From Pannonibacter phragmitetus DSM 14782 (GTDB lineage Bacteria; Pseudomonadota; Alphaproteobacteria; Rhizobiales; Stappiaceae), in the NCBI RefSeq assembly GCF_000382365.1, contig NZ_KB908218.1, positions 248,001 through 312,000 of the forward strand: 64,000 nt of DNA, written 5' to 3'. Positions 7,933 through 17,110 of the stretch are shown here, piece after piece (position 1 is the first letter of the stretch; every line of letters starts with the position of its first letter). Under the pieces are notes generated by a model, which saw nothing but the letters and a program-made list of their open reading frames with translations, searched no databases and had not been told where the DNA came from. Made by a program: the position numbers and the translations under genes.

Positions 7933-10029
7933 TCAGGCGCTCTGGCGGATATCCCTCAGGAAATGCTCCACTTCCTGCCGCAGCTCGCTTGCCTCCTGCT
8001 GGAGGATTGCGGCCGACGAGCTGACCTTGCGGGCCGTTTCGCCGGTTTCGTTGGCCGAAGCGGATACGGCAACGATGTTGCGCGTCACTTCCTGCGTGCC
8101 GTTGGAGGCTTCCTGGATGTTGCGGGCGATTTCGGTGGTCGCCAGACCCTGCTGGTCCACGGAAACCTGAATGCCGCCGGAGATCTCGTTGATCTGCTCG
8201 ATGGTCGAGGAGATCTCCTGAATGGCCTTCACCGCATTGGCCGTTTCAGACTGGACCGACTGGATCTGGCTGGAGATTTCTTCCGTTGCCTTGGCCGTCT
8301 GGTTGGCCAGCTCCTTCACTTCCGCTGCCACGACCGCAAATCCGCGGCCTGCCTCGCCGGCACGGGCCGCCTCGATGGTGGCATTGAGGGCGAGAAGGTT
8401 GGTCTGCTCGGCAATGGCCTGGATCAGGGCAACCACCTCGTTGATGCGGCTGGCGGCACTGGCGAGGGCCTCGATCTTGCCGTTGGTAGCCTGCGCCTGC
8501 TGCACGGCCTGACCGGCGATGCCGGCAGACTGTTCCATCTGGCGGCGGATTTCCGAAACGGAGGCCAGCAGCTCTTCGGCAGCAGAAGCAACAGCCTCCA
8601 CGTTGGCGGCCGCCTCCTCGGAGGCGGCCGCAACGGCGGTGCTCTTGGCGCTGGTGTCGTCGGCGCCCACCGTCAGCACGTTGGAGGCGTTGTTGAGGTC
8701 GCCGACGAGGCTTGAGACCGTCGTGGTGAGCTTTGAAATGCGGGCATCGAAGGACTGGGACAGATCGCGGACGGCCTCGGCGCGCAGGATGCGCTGGCGC
8801 TGCTGTTCTTCCTGCTCGGCCACCAGCTCTTCTGCCTGCTTCGCCTTCTCCCGGAAGATCTCGAGTGCCTGATTGATGTGGCCGATCTCGTCACCGCGCT
8901 CCTTGTCCGGAATGGTGATGTCGTAGCGCTGGTCGATGAGGGCGTTGATGGTGCTGACGGCCCGCTCCAGGGGACGGCGGACGATACGGTTGCTGAAGAA
9001 CATGACCGCAAAGGCGACGACGGCGAGCAGGGCCGCACCAATGCCAAGGATGGTGTAGATGATCTGCGTCGAGGCGGCATTCACCGTTGCCATGGGCACG
9101 CTGACGACCACCGCCATGGTGGAGCCTGTATTGCCGATGGCAACCGGGCGGACGATGTTGATCATGTCTCCCCCGGCTGCCTCTGCGTAGGCGGTGTAGG
9201 AGAAGGGCTGGGCAGACTTGACCGCATTGAGAACCTGCGCGCCGAAGGCAGCTTCCTCAGATCCCTTGGCTTCAGTCCAGGGCTTGCTGAGAAGCGCCGG
9301 GTTTGTGTTCGCAACCCAGATGCCGGCCTGGGACAGAAGACTCACCTCACCGGTGCCCATCGGCTTCTGGGCGGACAGTGTGGCCGTGAGGTCGGTCAGC
9401 AGAAGGTCGCCGCCGGTTACGCCGATAACCTTGCCGCCATCGCGGATCGGCGAGCTGAAGGAGATGCCGGTCATGACAACGCCGTCGGTTTCCCAGGTGT
9501 AGGGCTCCGTGGCAAAGTCTTTGCCGGTCTTGTAGGAAACATGAAACCAGTCGCCTTCAGGCGAGGGCTTCAGCGGCGGAATGGGGCTGAAGTCGACCTT
9601 GCCCTGGTTCCGGTAGAAATAGGGGCGCCAGACCCCGGCTTCGTCGTGGCCCGGCTGGCCCGCAAAATCGGCGTCACGCCCGTCCAGATTGTTGTCAAGA
9701 ACCATGCCCCAGGTGCCGGCCAGTTTGGGGTAGGTCTGCATCGCATCCTGAAGGATGTTGGTCCAGGCCTGCCTGTCGACGGGCCCGCTGCGTTTCAGCG
9801 CGTTAAGGGTGCTGCCAAGACCTTGTGCTGGCAGAAGACCCTCCTCGAGAACCCGTGAAACATACTCTGCCTGTTGCTGTGCAATGGCTTCCACTTGCTG
9901 GACCGCAAGCTGTTGGGTCGCAGACGTGGCCTGATATCCAATGACCCCGATTCCGACAGCAAGAACTCCGGCCAGTGCAGTCACGCTGACGGCCGCAAGC
10001 TTGGTTGCGATCTTTGCCTGCTTCAACAT
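7933..10029 (-). CDS. Methyl-accepting chemotaxis protein with periplasmic Cache sensor
   Basis: The 698-residue transmembrane chemoreceptor has an N-terminal helix (about 10-35), a long periplasmic double-Cache-like sensor (about 40-310, with GTWGMVLDNNLDGRD and ISFSSPIRDGGKVIGVTGGDLLL), a second helix (IIYTILGIGAALLAVVAFAVMFFSNR), a HAMP region (RRPLERAVSTINAL) and a cytoplasmic signalling domain with the conserved hairpin tip (EQTNLLALNATIEAARAGEAGRGFAVVAAEVKELA). Ligand unknown; Cache receptors often bind small organic acids or amino acids. The C-terminus has no obvious CheR/CheB pentapeptide. It is an orphan: no che genes are in the window. Confidence 0.95.
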   Translation of the reverse strand: MLKQAKIATKLAAVSVTALAGVLAVGIGVIGYQATSATQQLAVQQVEAIAQQQAEYVSRVLEEGLLPAQGLGSTLNALKRSGPVDRQAWTNILQDAMQTYPKLAGTWGMVLDNNLDGRDADFAGQPGHDEAGVWRPYFYRNQGKVDFSPIPPLKPSPEGDWFHVSYKTGKDFATEPYTWETDGVVMTGISFSSPIRDGGKVIGVTGGDLLLTDLTATLSAQKPMGTGEVSLLSQAGIWVANTNPALLSKPWTEAKGSEEAAFGAQVLNAVKSAQPFSYTAYAEAAGGDMINIVRPVAIGNTGSTMAVVVSVPMATVNAASTQIIYTILGIGAALLAVVAFAVMFFSNRIVRRPLERAVSTINALIDQRYDITIPDKERGDEIGHINQALEIFREKAKQAEELVAEQEEQQRQRILRAEAVRDLSQSFDARISKLTTTVSSLVGDLNNASNVLTVGADDTSAKSTAVAAASEEAAANVEAVASAAEELLASVSEIRRQMEQSAGIAGQAVQQAQATNGKIEALASAASRINEVVALIQAIAEQTNLLALNATIEAARAGEAGRGFAVVAAEVKELANQTAKATEEISSQIQSVQSETANAVKAIQEISSTIEQINEISGGIQVSVDQQGLATTEIARNIQEASNGTQEVTRNIVAVSASANETGETARKVSSSAAILQQEASELRQEVEHFLRDIRQSA

Positions 10030-10109
10030 ACGGGCACCCCTTCTGGCCTCCGGGAATTCTTTTGTCCCGGCAGGACTCTCCTAGGGTCAGGAAACGCTGA
10101 AGCCCGTTA

Positions 10110-10150
10110 AGAAAAAGCTTCCAGAAGCAGGTTTGGCGCCTCTGGAAGCT
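10110..10150 (-). terminator. Intrinsic terminator downstream of purH
   Basis: On the reverse strand, AGCTTCCAGA (10150-10141) pairs with TCTGGAAGCT (10125-10116) and is followed by TTTTC, making a classic terminator about 55-90 bases past the purH stop. The other side also carries an A/T run (10151-10161). Confidence 0.8.
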
Positions 10151-10170
10151 AAAAATTTTTTCAATTACTA

Positions 10171-10194
10171 GACACTGTAATAACTTACAGTGTC
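10171..10194. repeat. Perfect 10-bp inverted repeat just past purH
   Basis: GACACTGTAA (10171-10180), a TAAC loop, and TTACAGTGTC (10185-10194) form a perfect palindrome 8 bp beyond the purH stop and 142 bp upstream of the mcp start. It could be a first hairpin of a tandem terminator or an operator for mcp. Confidence 0.7.
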
Positions 10195-10202
10195 ACTTAC
10201 TC

Positions 10203-11819
10203 TCAGTGACGGAAGTGACGCATGCCGGTCAACACCATTGCAAGACCTGCCTCATCGGCAGCTGCGATCACTTCGTCATCGCGCATGGAGCCACCCGGCT
10301 GGATGACGGCAGTTGCTCCAGCTTCCGCAGCGGAGAGCAGGCCGTCAGCGAAGGGGAAGAAGGCATCGGAGGCGACCACGCAGCCCTTGGTGAGCGGCGT
10401 GGACAGTCCGGCAGCTTCGGTCGCATCCAGTGCCTTGCGGGCGGCAATGCGGGCGCTGTCGATGCGGCTCATCTGGCCTGCGCCCACGCCAACCGTGGCA
10501 CCATCCTTTGCGTAGACGATGGCGTTGGACTTGACGTGCTTGGCGACGCGGAAGGCGAACTTGAGGTCGGCCAGTTCCTGCGCGGTCGGCGCACGCTTCG
10601 TCACGACCTTGAGGTCGAGATCATCGATGACGCCGTTGTCGCGGGACTGGACCAGCAGGCCGCCGGCGACGGACTTGATGGCCAGACCGGCCGCGCGCGG
10701 GTCGGCAAGGCCGCCGGTGACCAGCAGGCGCAGGTTCTTCTTCTTCGCCACGATTGCGATGGCTTCGTCCGTGGCGGCCGGGGCGATGATCACCTCGGTG
10801 AAGATCTTGACGATCTCTTCGGCCGCTTCCGCATCCAGCGTGTCATTGAGGGCGACGATACCGCCGAAGGCCGAGACCGGATCACAGCGCAGCGCCAGCT
10901 CGTAGGCGGCCTTCAGGCTGGCGCCCTCCGCAACGCCGCAAGGGTTGGCATGCTTGATGATGGCAACGGCCTTGGTGCGCTTGGGGTCAAACTCGCTGAC
11001 CAGTTCGAAGGCGGCATCCGTGTCGTTGATGTTGTTGTAGGACAGGGTCTTGCCCTGCAGCTGGCGGGCGGTGGCCACGCCGGAGCGGCGCTCGCCGGTG
11101 GTGTAGAAACCGGCCGACTGATGCGGGTTCTCGCCGTAGCGCATGATTTCGGCCAGCTTGCCGCCCATGGCGCGGTAATCGGGGGCCTCGTTGCCGGTCT
11201 GCGAAGCCAGCCAGTTCGACACGGCTGCATCATAGGCAGCGGTGCGGGCAAAGGCCTTCTGCGCCAGCTTCTTGCGCAGATCGATGGGCGACTGGCCGTT
11301 GTTCTCATCCAGTGCGGACAGAACGGCAGCATAGTCTGCCGGGTCCACCACGACGGTCACATAGGCGTGGTTCTTGGCGGCAGCGCGGGTCATGGCCGGG
11401 CCGCCGATGTCGATGTTCTCGACACCTGTTGCATAGTCCGCGCCGGAGGCAACCGTGTCCTCGAAGGGATAGAGGTTGACGCAGAGCAGATCGATGCCGC
11501 CGATGCCATGGGCCTCCATGGCCGTCTTGTGTTCGGCGTCGTCGCGGATGGCGAGCAGGCCGCCATGCACCATTGGATGCAGGGTCTTGACCCGGCCGTC
11601 CATGATTTCCGGGAAGCCGGTCACTTCGGAAATATCCTTCACCGGCAGGCCGGCGTCCGCCAGCGTCTTGCGGGTGCCGCCGGTGGAAATCAGCTCCACG
11701 CCGCGCTCGGACAGCCCGCGGGCGAAGTCGAGAAGCCCTGTCTTGTCGGAAACGGAAAGAAGGGCGCGCTTGACGGAAACGAGCGGGGGAACGGGAACCC
11801 CCTTGGACACCACGGCCAT
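10203..11819 (-). CDS. purH: Bifunctional AICAR transformylase/IMP cyclohydrolase
   Basis: The 538-residue protein catalyses the last two steps of de novo IMP synthesis in the cytosol. The N-terminal MGS-like cyclohydrolase domain is marked by [32 protein letters not shown] and [15 protein letters not shown]. The transformylase domain shows [37 protein letters not shown] and the C-terminal [10 protein letters not shown]. Length is normal. It lies downstream of the heparinase-like gene, a common Hyphomicrobiales arrangement, with a 108-bp gap that could hold its own promoter. Confidence 0.98.
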   Translation of the reverse strand: MAVVSKGVPVPPLVSVKRALLSVSDKTGLLDFARGLSERGVELISTGGTRKTLADAGLPVKDISEVTGFPEIMDGRVKTLHPMVHGGLLAIRDDAEHKTAMEAHGIGGIDLLCVNLYPFEDTVASGADYATGVENIDIGGPAMTRAAAKNHAYVTVVVDPADYAAVLSALDENNGQSPIDLRKKLAQKAFARTAAYDAAVSNWLASQTGNEAPDYRAMGGKLAEIMRYGENPHQSAGFYTTGERRSGVATARQLQGKTLSYNNINDTDAAFELVSEFDPKRTKAVAIIKHANPCGVAEGASLKAAYELALRCDPVSAFGGIVALNDTLDAEAAEEIVKIFTEVIIAPAATDEAIAIVAKKKNLRLLVTGGLADPRAAGLAIKSVAGGLLVQSRDNGVIDDLDLKVVTKRAPTAQELADLKFAFRVAKHVKSNAIVYAKDGATVGVGAGQMSRIDSARIAARKALDATEAAGLSTPLTKGCVVASDAFFPFADGLLSAAEAGATAVIQPGGSMRDDEVIAAADEAGLAMVLTGMRHFRH

Positions 11820-11927
11820 GGCCTTGCCTCGCAGATCTGAGGATGGAAAGTGGCCGTGGCCCTAGCACGAACAGGGCCGAAACGGAAGCTCAAGAAGGCC
11901 AGCGCGGCGAATCAGGGGCCTGACCGC

Positions 11928-13676
11928 TTACAGCGGCAGTTCCGGCTCCTGAGCCGCGCTGCGTTCACGCCGCGCATTCCGGGCTGTGGCGGTGCGGCGG
12001 AACTGCCATGCGGCCTGGCTGGACTGGCTGATGCGGCCATAAAGCACCAGCTGCTGGGTCCGGCGGTGGCCATAGACATCCGATAGATAAACGGATTCTT
12101 CCAGTGCCAGTTCTGCACCGGATGCATTGAACTCCCAGGCTTCGCCATCGGGCGCCATCAGCAGTGCGGCGGTGCCTGCCCGCAGCAGGCTCGGCTTGAT
12201 GAGCGGGTGCAGATGGAAGCGGATGGTGAAATGGTCGTGATGGGTCAGGGCACCCAGCGTCGAGAACAGATCGATGCCGTCCAGCACGGATCCGTCGCTC
12301 GACAGGCGGATGTCGCGCTCATGCAGCACGTTGTAGCGGTGGGCATAACCGTCATGGGAGGCGGTGACGCGGGTGCCCATGACGTCTTCCTCGCGGTTGA
12401 CGGGCACGCTGGTCGGGCCGGTGAGGATCGGTGCGCCAAGCCAGCCGGTAAAGGGTTTCTCCGTCAGGAAGCGGCAGGAGGAGCTGTCTTCCATGCCGGC
12501 CGTCGAATGGGCCGCCGTGGAACGGGCCACCTGCCGCCAGCCTTCGCTGGCCCAGCCGGAAACGCCGCAATTGACCACCAGCCGGTGGCGGCCGGAGGAC
12601 ATCTCGAGGGACAGGCAGCCGGCGTGGGCGGATTCGCTCAGCAGCGGCGGTGGTGGCGTGCCGGTGTCCATCAGCACCACCGTGTCACCACCCATCAGCC
12701 GCTGATAGCCGGAGAAAGGCGCGTTGCCGGGAGGTGCGCCGCGTGCATCATCATAGGCAAGGATCGTCGCCACCAGATCGGTGGGGGTGGAGCCCATGCC
12801 GTTGAAATGGGCGAAGGCACCGTCCATGTGACGGAAGAAGCGCACCATCGGCATCATCCGGTCGATGGCCTGCATCATGCCGGCGGGCGTTTCCAGCCCT
12901 TGCGTGACGAAGGCCTGCCGGATGGGCAGAAGATCGGTGAGAATTTCGAGGATCGCGCCGGGATTGCGGGATACATGGCCGCCATCGGGCATGATCTGGC
13001 GCTGCAGCTCATGCTCCAGACGCCGGAGGCTCTGGCGCACGTAGCGGCCCTGACCGGCCATGGAGATGCTGGCGGCCGCCACAGCAAGCGCCGCCTGAAG
13101 GCGCGGCACGCCATCGGGTGTTTCGTTGATGGTGCGGCGCAGATAGCGCACCTGACGGCCGAGCGAGCGCAGGAAACGGCGGTAGAATTCGGCATCGCCG
13201 TCTTCCAGCACCAGCGGCGACTGGGCAAGCCAGGACAGGACGCGCCGTGCCACGACCGGCTGTTCCCAGGCGATGGGAGCCCAGCGGCCGCACAGGCGGA
13301 TCCAGTCATCGACAAGGGCACGGGCATTCTGGCGGGCGACGAGGCTTTCGGCGGCGCGCAGATCCCGCAGCCAGCCGAAACTGTGCAGCTCGCGCTGCCA
13401 GGCCGGATCTTCCCCCTTCAGTTCGAAGGGAGAGCGTCCGCCAGCCTCCACCACCTTGCCGGAAAAAAGGAAGCGTCCGCCATAGATATCGATGGCATTG
13501 GTCTGGTCGGCGGTGCGCAGATCCTGGGGGGCGATGAGCAAACGGGAGGGCGTTCCCGCAAATGGCTGCCAGCGGAACAGGGGTCCGCCATGCAGCCAGC
13601 GCAGGCCATTTTGCCAGAGATGATGGAGCAGCAGGCGCCCGATGCGCCCCTGCTCACCCATCGCCCGGATCGTCAT
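11928..13676 (-). CDS. Heparinase II/III family protein
   Basis: The 582-residue protein has an alpha-helical N-terminal half and a beta-rich C-terminal half typical of the heparinase II/III fold (MGGDTVVLMDTGTPPPP, HAGCLSLEMSSGRHRLVVNCG, HDGYAHRYNVLHERDIRLSSDG, HHDHFTIRFHLHP). The family cleaves acidic polysaccharides by beta-elimination, but this branch is conserved between rsmB and purH in Hyphomicrobiales and its substrate is unknown. No signal peptide is evident. The start is ATG at 13676, 127 bp after rsmB. Confidence 0.85.
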   Translation of the reverse strand: MTIRAMGEQGRIGRLLLHHLWQNGLRWLHGGPLFRWQPFAGTPSRLLIAPQDLRTADQTNAIDIYGGRFLFSGKVVEAGGRSPFELKGEDPAWQRELHSFGWLRDLRAAESLVARQNARALVDDWIRLCGRWAPIAWEQPVVARRVLSWLAQSPLVLEDGDAEFYRRFLRSLGRQVRYLRRTINETPDGVPRLQAALAVAAASISMAGQGRYVRQSLRRLEHELQRQIMPDGGHVSRNPGAILEILTDLLPIRQAFVTQGLETPAGMMQAIDRMMPMVRFFRHMDGAFAHFNGMGSTPTDLVATILAYDDARGAPPGNAPFSGYQRLMGGDTVVLMDTGTPPPPLLSESAHAGCLSLEMSSGRHRLVVNCGVSGWASEGWRQVARSTAAHSTAGMEDSSSCRFLTEKPFTGWLGAPILTGPTSVPVNREEDVMGTRVTASHDGYAHRYNVLHERDIRLSSDGSVLDGIDLFSTLGALTHHDHFTIRFHLHPLIKPSLLRAGTAALLMAPDGEAWEFNASGAELALEESVYLSDVYGHRRTQQLVLYGRISQSSQAAWQFRRTATARNARRERSAAQEPELPL

Positions 13677-13803
13677 GGCAGTGTCTCACTGCCCTTGTGC
13701 TGGCGCCGGAATGAAATTGACTTGCCCTTTCACCATAAGAGGTAACAAACTGTTAGGGTTAGCTTTCAGTTGTCCATTGCGGGTCAGAGTGGTTACAGGG
13801 CAG

Positions 13804-15330
13804 TTAAAGCCGCCGTAGACGGGCGGCAAAAAATCCGTCGAGGCCGCCTTCCGGCTCCGTGCCGCCGCCCAGATGGCAGGGCAGGGTGCGCAGATAGCCC
13901 TCCGGCGTGATGCATTCGGCAAGGCCGCCGATTTCTTCCGGCCGCACCGGCTCCAGAACGATACCCGGCACCCCGGCGAGTAGCGCGGCAATCTGGTCCT
14001 CGCCTTCCTCCCGCTCCATCGAACAGGTGCAATAGACCAGAACGCCGCCCGGCTTCAGCCATGTGACGGTCTTGCGCAGCAGCTCGGCCTGAATGGCGGC
14101 CAGTGTCGTCACATCTGCAGGCCGCTTGGTCCAGGCCACGTCCGGATGGCGGCGCATGGTGCCGGTGGCGCTGCAGGGCGCATCAAGGAGGATGGCGTCG
14201 AAAGGCTCGTCCGGCTCGTAGCTGCGCAGATCTGCCGCGACAACGCGGGCCGAAAGGCCCAGCCGCTCCAGATTGGCATGCACGCGCTTCAGCCGCTTTT
14301 CGGAAATGTCCACCGCCGTCACATCGGCGCCCTGCGTGGCCAGCTGAGCCGTCTTGCCGCCGGGGGCAGCGCACAGGTCTGCGGTGCGTTTGCCGGTGAG
14401 GTTCCCCAGCAGGCGGGCGGGCAGGGAGGCTGCAGCATCCTGCACCCACCAGCCGCCTTCGTTGAAGCCATCGAACCCGTCCACCGCGCCTTTGCGTGAC
14501 AGGCGGACCGATCCGGCTGCCACCACACGGCCGCCGAGGCGTTCGGCCCAGCCTTCGGCATCGCTCTTGACGGTGAGATCCAGTGCAGGTTCTTCCAGAT
14601 GGGCGCGCAGGATCGCTTCAAAGGTTTCCGTGCCATAGGTCTCGCGCCAGCGGGTGGCGAGCCAGAGCGGCAGGCCTGCCGGACCCGAACCGGTTATGGC
14701 GGACAGCGTGTCCTTCTCCCGCGCCAGACGGCGCAGCACACCGTTGACGAGGCCCTTGTAAGGCCTTGCCCGCTTGTCTGATCCAGCAAGATCCACCGCC
14801 AGGGACACAGCGGCGTGGTCGGCCACGTCGAGGAACAGGATCTGCACGGCAGCGACGTGGAGAATGTCGGTGACGCGGCCCGTGCGCTCCGGAATGGGCC
14901 GGTCGAGCAGCTCCGCCAGAATGGCATCGAGCTGTCCCCGGCGGCGCAGGGCTGCAGCGACGATGGCCTTCACCAGCGAACGGTCCTTCGGCTCCAGCGC
15001 CCGGAAGCCGGAATGGCCCGAGGTCACGTCATATTCGGCATCCAGCGTGCGGTGCTTGTGCACCACATTGCCCAGAATGTCGGCGGCAACCTTGCGGGCG
15101 GCAAAGCCGGGGGCAGGCCGCCCGGGCGAGCCGCCGCCATGTGCCGCGCCGCCTGCCTTGCCGCCCTGTCCCTGCTTGCGGAACGGCGCATCCCTGCCGC
15201 CGGCGGGGCGGGAGGGGGATTTCGGGCGGGAGCCGGTGGGTTCGTTCAAAGCGCTGGCCTTCGTTGGGTTGGCTGTGTTGCCGGATTGAGTCAAGGCGCC
15301 GCGAACCGGTGCTCGCGGCGCCCTTGGCAA
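13804..15330 (-). CDS. rsmB: 16S rRNA (cytosine-C5)-methyltransferase, RsmB-like
   Basis: About 508 residues. A low-complexity Pro/Gly/Lys-rich N-terminus (~85 residues) precedes an NusB-like domain (AADILGNVVHKHRTLDAEYD...LEPKDRSLVKAIVAAALRRRG) and an SAM-dependent methyltransferase domain with DLCAAPGGKTAQL, ILLDAPCSATGTMRRHPD (catalytic-type Cys) and LVYCTCSMEREEGEDQ (second catalytic Cys). RsmB modifies C967 of 16S rRNA in E. coli. No ATG is in frame in the N-terminal region; TTG at 15330 or TTG at 15294 are the candidate starts, so the exact N-terminus is uncertain. Confidence 0.9.
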   Translation of the reverse strand: MPRAPRAPVRGALTQSGNTANPTKASALNEPTGSRPKSPSRPAGGRDAPFRKQGQGGKAGGAAHGGGSPGRPAPGFAARKVAADILGNVVHKHRTLDAEYDVTSGHSGFRALEPKDRSLVKAIVAAALRRRGQLDAILAELLDRPIPERTGRVTDILHVAAVQILFLDVADHAAVSLAVDLAGSDKRARPYKGLVNGVLRRLAREKDTLSAITGSGPAGLPLWLATRWRETYGTETFEAILRAHLEEPALDLTVKSDAEGWAERLGGRVVAAGSVRLSRKGAVDGFDGFNEGGWWVQDAAASLPARLLGNLTGKRTADLCAAPGGKTAQLATQGADVTAVDISEKRLKRVHANLERLGLSARVVAADLRSYEPDEPFDAILLDAPCSATGTMRRHPDVAWTKRPADVTTLAAIQAELLRKTVTWLKPGGVLVYCTCSMEREEGEDQIAALLAGVPGIVLEPVRPEEIGGLAECITPEGYLRTLPCHLGGGTEPEGGLDGFFAARLRRL

Positions 15331-15444
15331 GACATGTCTGGTGGTCCTGCGGCGCGGGACAGGCTGCGGTGCCGTCCGTCGCGCCTGAGGCTGTGATCGG
15401 AAGCTTTTACCGCAGATCAGCCATCCGGCTCAACCCCGCAGGTT

Positions 15445-16488
15445 TCAGCCCCATGGGCCCTTGGGTTTGTCAGAGGGGCGTGCGTTTCCACTGCCGCCCC
15501 ACGGGCCAGAGGGGCCGGAGTTGCTTCCTGCGCTGCGCCCGGCACCACCCCAAGGCTGGCTGCGGGCCTGCGCCGGAGACGGGCTCCAGCCGCCGCCAAA
15601 GCTGCCAGAACCGCCTGAACCTCCAGCACTGCCGCCGCGCCCGCCCATCTGCCCGTCCAGCTGGCGCAGGGCGGCGATGCGGTTGGCGGTGTTCGGATGG
15701 GTGGAGAACAGATTGTCCATCCGCTCGCCCGACAGCGGGTTGATGATGAACATGTGTGCCGTCGCCGGGCTGCGCTCCGCATCCGGATTGTGGATCTGCT
15801 CCACGCCGCCCGCGATCTTGGCCAGCGCCGAAGCCAGCCACATCGGGTGGCCGCAGATTTCGGCGCCCATGCGGTCGGCGGCATATTCACGGGTACGGGA
15901 GATGGCCATCTGCACCAGCATGGCGGCGAGCGGGGCGACGATCATTGCCACCAGCATGCCGATGAAGCCGAGCGGATTGTTGTTCTCCCGGTTGCCGCCG
16001 AAGAAGAAGGCGAAGTTGCCGAGCATAGAGATGGCACCGGCAATGGTCGCGGTGATCGTCATGATCAGCGTGTCGTGGTTCTTAATGTGGGCCAGCTCAT
16101 GCGCCATCACACCCGCCACTTCTTCCATGGAGAGGCGCTCCAGCAGGCCGGTGGTCGCAGCCACGGCGGCATTCTGCGGATTGCGGCCCGTGGCAAAGGC
16201 ATTCGGCTGCGGATTGTTGATGATATAGACCTTGGGCATCGGCAGCTGCGCATTCTGTGCCAGCTGGCGCACCATGCGGAACAGTTCGGGCGCGCTGCGC
16301 TCGTCAACTTCCTGCGCGTGGTGCATGGACAGCACCATCTTGTCCGCATTCCAGTAGCTGAACAGGTTCATCGCACCGGCAATCACCAGTGCGATCATCA
16401 TGCCGCTCTGTCCGCCGATCAGGAAGCCAATGCCCATGAACAGGGCGGTCATGGCGGCCAGCAGCATGGCAGTGCGGAAATAGTTCAT
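15445..16488 (-). CDS. htpX: Membrane zinc metalloprotease HtpX (M48)
   Basis: The 347-residue inner-membrane protease performs quality control of membrane proteins. It has two N-terminal helices ([19 protein letters not shown] and [17 protein letters not shown]), the catalytic HELAH in [17 protein letters not shown], two further hydrophobic segments, and a second zinc-binding Glu region [15 protein letters not shown]. The last ~60 residues are a Gly/Ser/Pro-rich tail, making it longer than the ~290-residue E. coli protein. It is divergent from the DUF1674 gene across a region with a direct repeat. Orientation matches rsmB, but a 114-bp gap separates them. Confidence 0.95.
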   Translation of the reverse strand: MNYFRTAMLLAAMTALFMGIGFLIGGQSGMMIALVIAGAMNLFSYWNADKMVLSMHHAQEVDERSAPELFRMVRQLAQNAQLPMPKVYIINNPQPNAFATGRNPQNAAVAATTGLLERLSMEEVAGVMAHELAHIKNHDTLIMTITATIAGAISMLGNFAFFFGGNRENNNPLGFIGMLVAMIVAPLAAMLVQMAISRTREYAADRMGAEICGHPMWLASALAKIAGGVEQIHNPDAERSPATAHMFIINPLSGERMDNLFSTHPNTANRIAALRQLDGQMGGRGGSAGGSGGSGSFGGGWSPSPAQARSQPWGGAGRSAGSNSGPSGPWGGSGNARPSDKPKGPWG

Positions 16489-16557
16489 TGCCTTCGGTCC
16501 TCGTCGCGCTTAAGTGCGGGCGGTATGCCTGACGGGAGTTTTCCGCTCCCGCCAGTA

Positions 16558-16588
16558 CCCTATATGATAGGCCAAGTCCCTATATGAT
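16558..16588. repeat. Direct repeat in the htpX/DUF1674 divergent region
   Basis: CCCTATATGAT occurs at 16558-16568 and 16578-16588, a 20-bp period, and both copies continue as AGG or GGG. It sits 70-100 bp upstream of htpX and about 86 bp upstream of the DUF1674 ATG. The spacing of roughly two helical turns suits a dimeric regulator on one DNA face, but no known consensus was recognised. Confidence 0.6.
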
Positions 16589-16673
16589 GGGTATGAGCCC
16601 GAATTCCCGCAAGCCTGCCGGTCTTCAACCTGTCTTGAAGCGGCGGCCGGCGGTCCAGACGATGGAGATATCC

Positions 16674-16988
16674 ATGCACGACGACGAGATCACCGGAGCG
16701 AATGGCCCTGAGGCCGGTGTTGCGGAGAACCGTGGCGTGGTCGTTCCCTTTCCCCAGCGTGCCGCTCCCGCAGAGCCGGAAGCCGCCGCAGAGCCAGCGC
16801 CTGCACCGCAGCGGCGATTCGAGGATCTTCCCCCCGCAGCGCAGCGGGCGCTGAAGGAAGCCGAAGCGCGCCGCGCAGAAATCGACGCCCGCCAGCAGGC
16901 GATGGCAAAAGAGCTGGACGGGCGCGGCGGGCTGGAGCCAACCCGTTATGAGGATTGGGAAATCAAAGGCATCACCGTCGATTTCTGA
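16674..16988 (+). CDS. DUF1674 protein, SdhAF4-like succinate dehydrogenase assembly factor
   Basis: About 104 residues. An acidic, Ala/Pro/Glu-rich N-terminus precedes the conserved C-terminal signature KELDGRGGLEPTRYEDWEIKGITVDF of DUF1674, related to eukaryotic SDHAF4, which helps flavinated SdhA assemble. Cytosolic. The open frame extends to 16584, but the ATG at 16674 has GGAG six bases upstream and is the likely start; an ATG at 16662 is possible. No sdh genes are nearby. Confidence 0.82.
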   Translation: MHDDEITGANGPEAGVAENRGVVVPFPQRAAPAEPEAAAEPAPAPQRRFEDLPPAAQRALKEAEARRAEIDARQQAMAKELDGRGGLEPTRYEDWEIKGITVDF

Positions 16989-17110
16989 CAGTGGACAACT
17001 GCCTGTGCGGCAGCGGGAAAAGGCTGCTGCCGCTGCTTGGTTAATGAGGGATTTACCAGAGGCGCGTTACCGTCCGGACCAATAGTGTGTTCGAGTGTCC
17101 GGAAGGTCAG

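Noticed and set aside
17041-17055. TTAATGAGGGATTTA upstream of the aminotransferase-ftsK transcript as a CtrA box
   Set aside because: The second half-site is TTTA, not TTAA, so it falls below the consensus; kept only as a weak hint.
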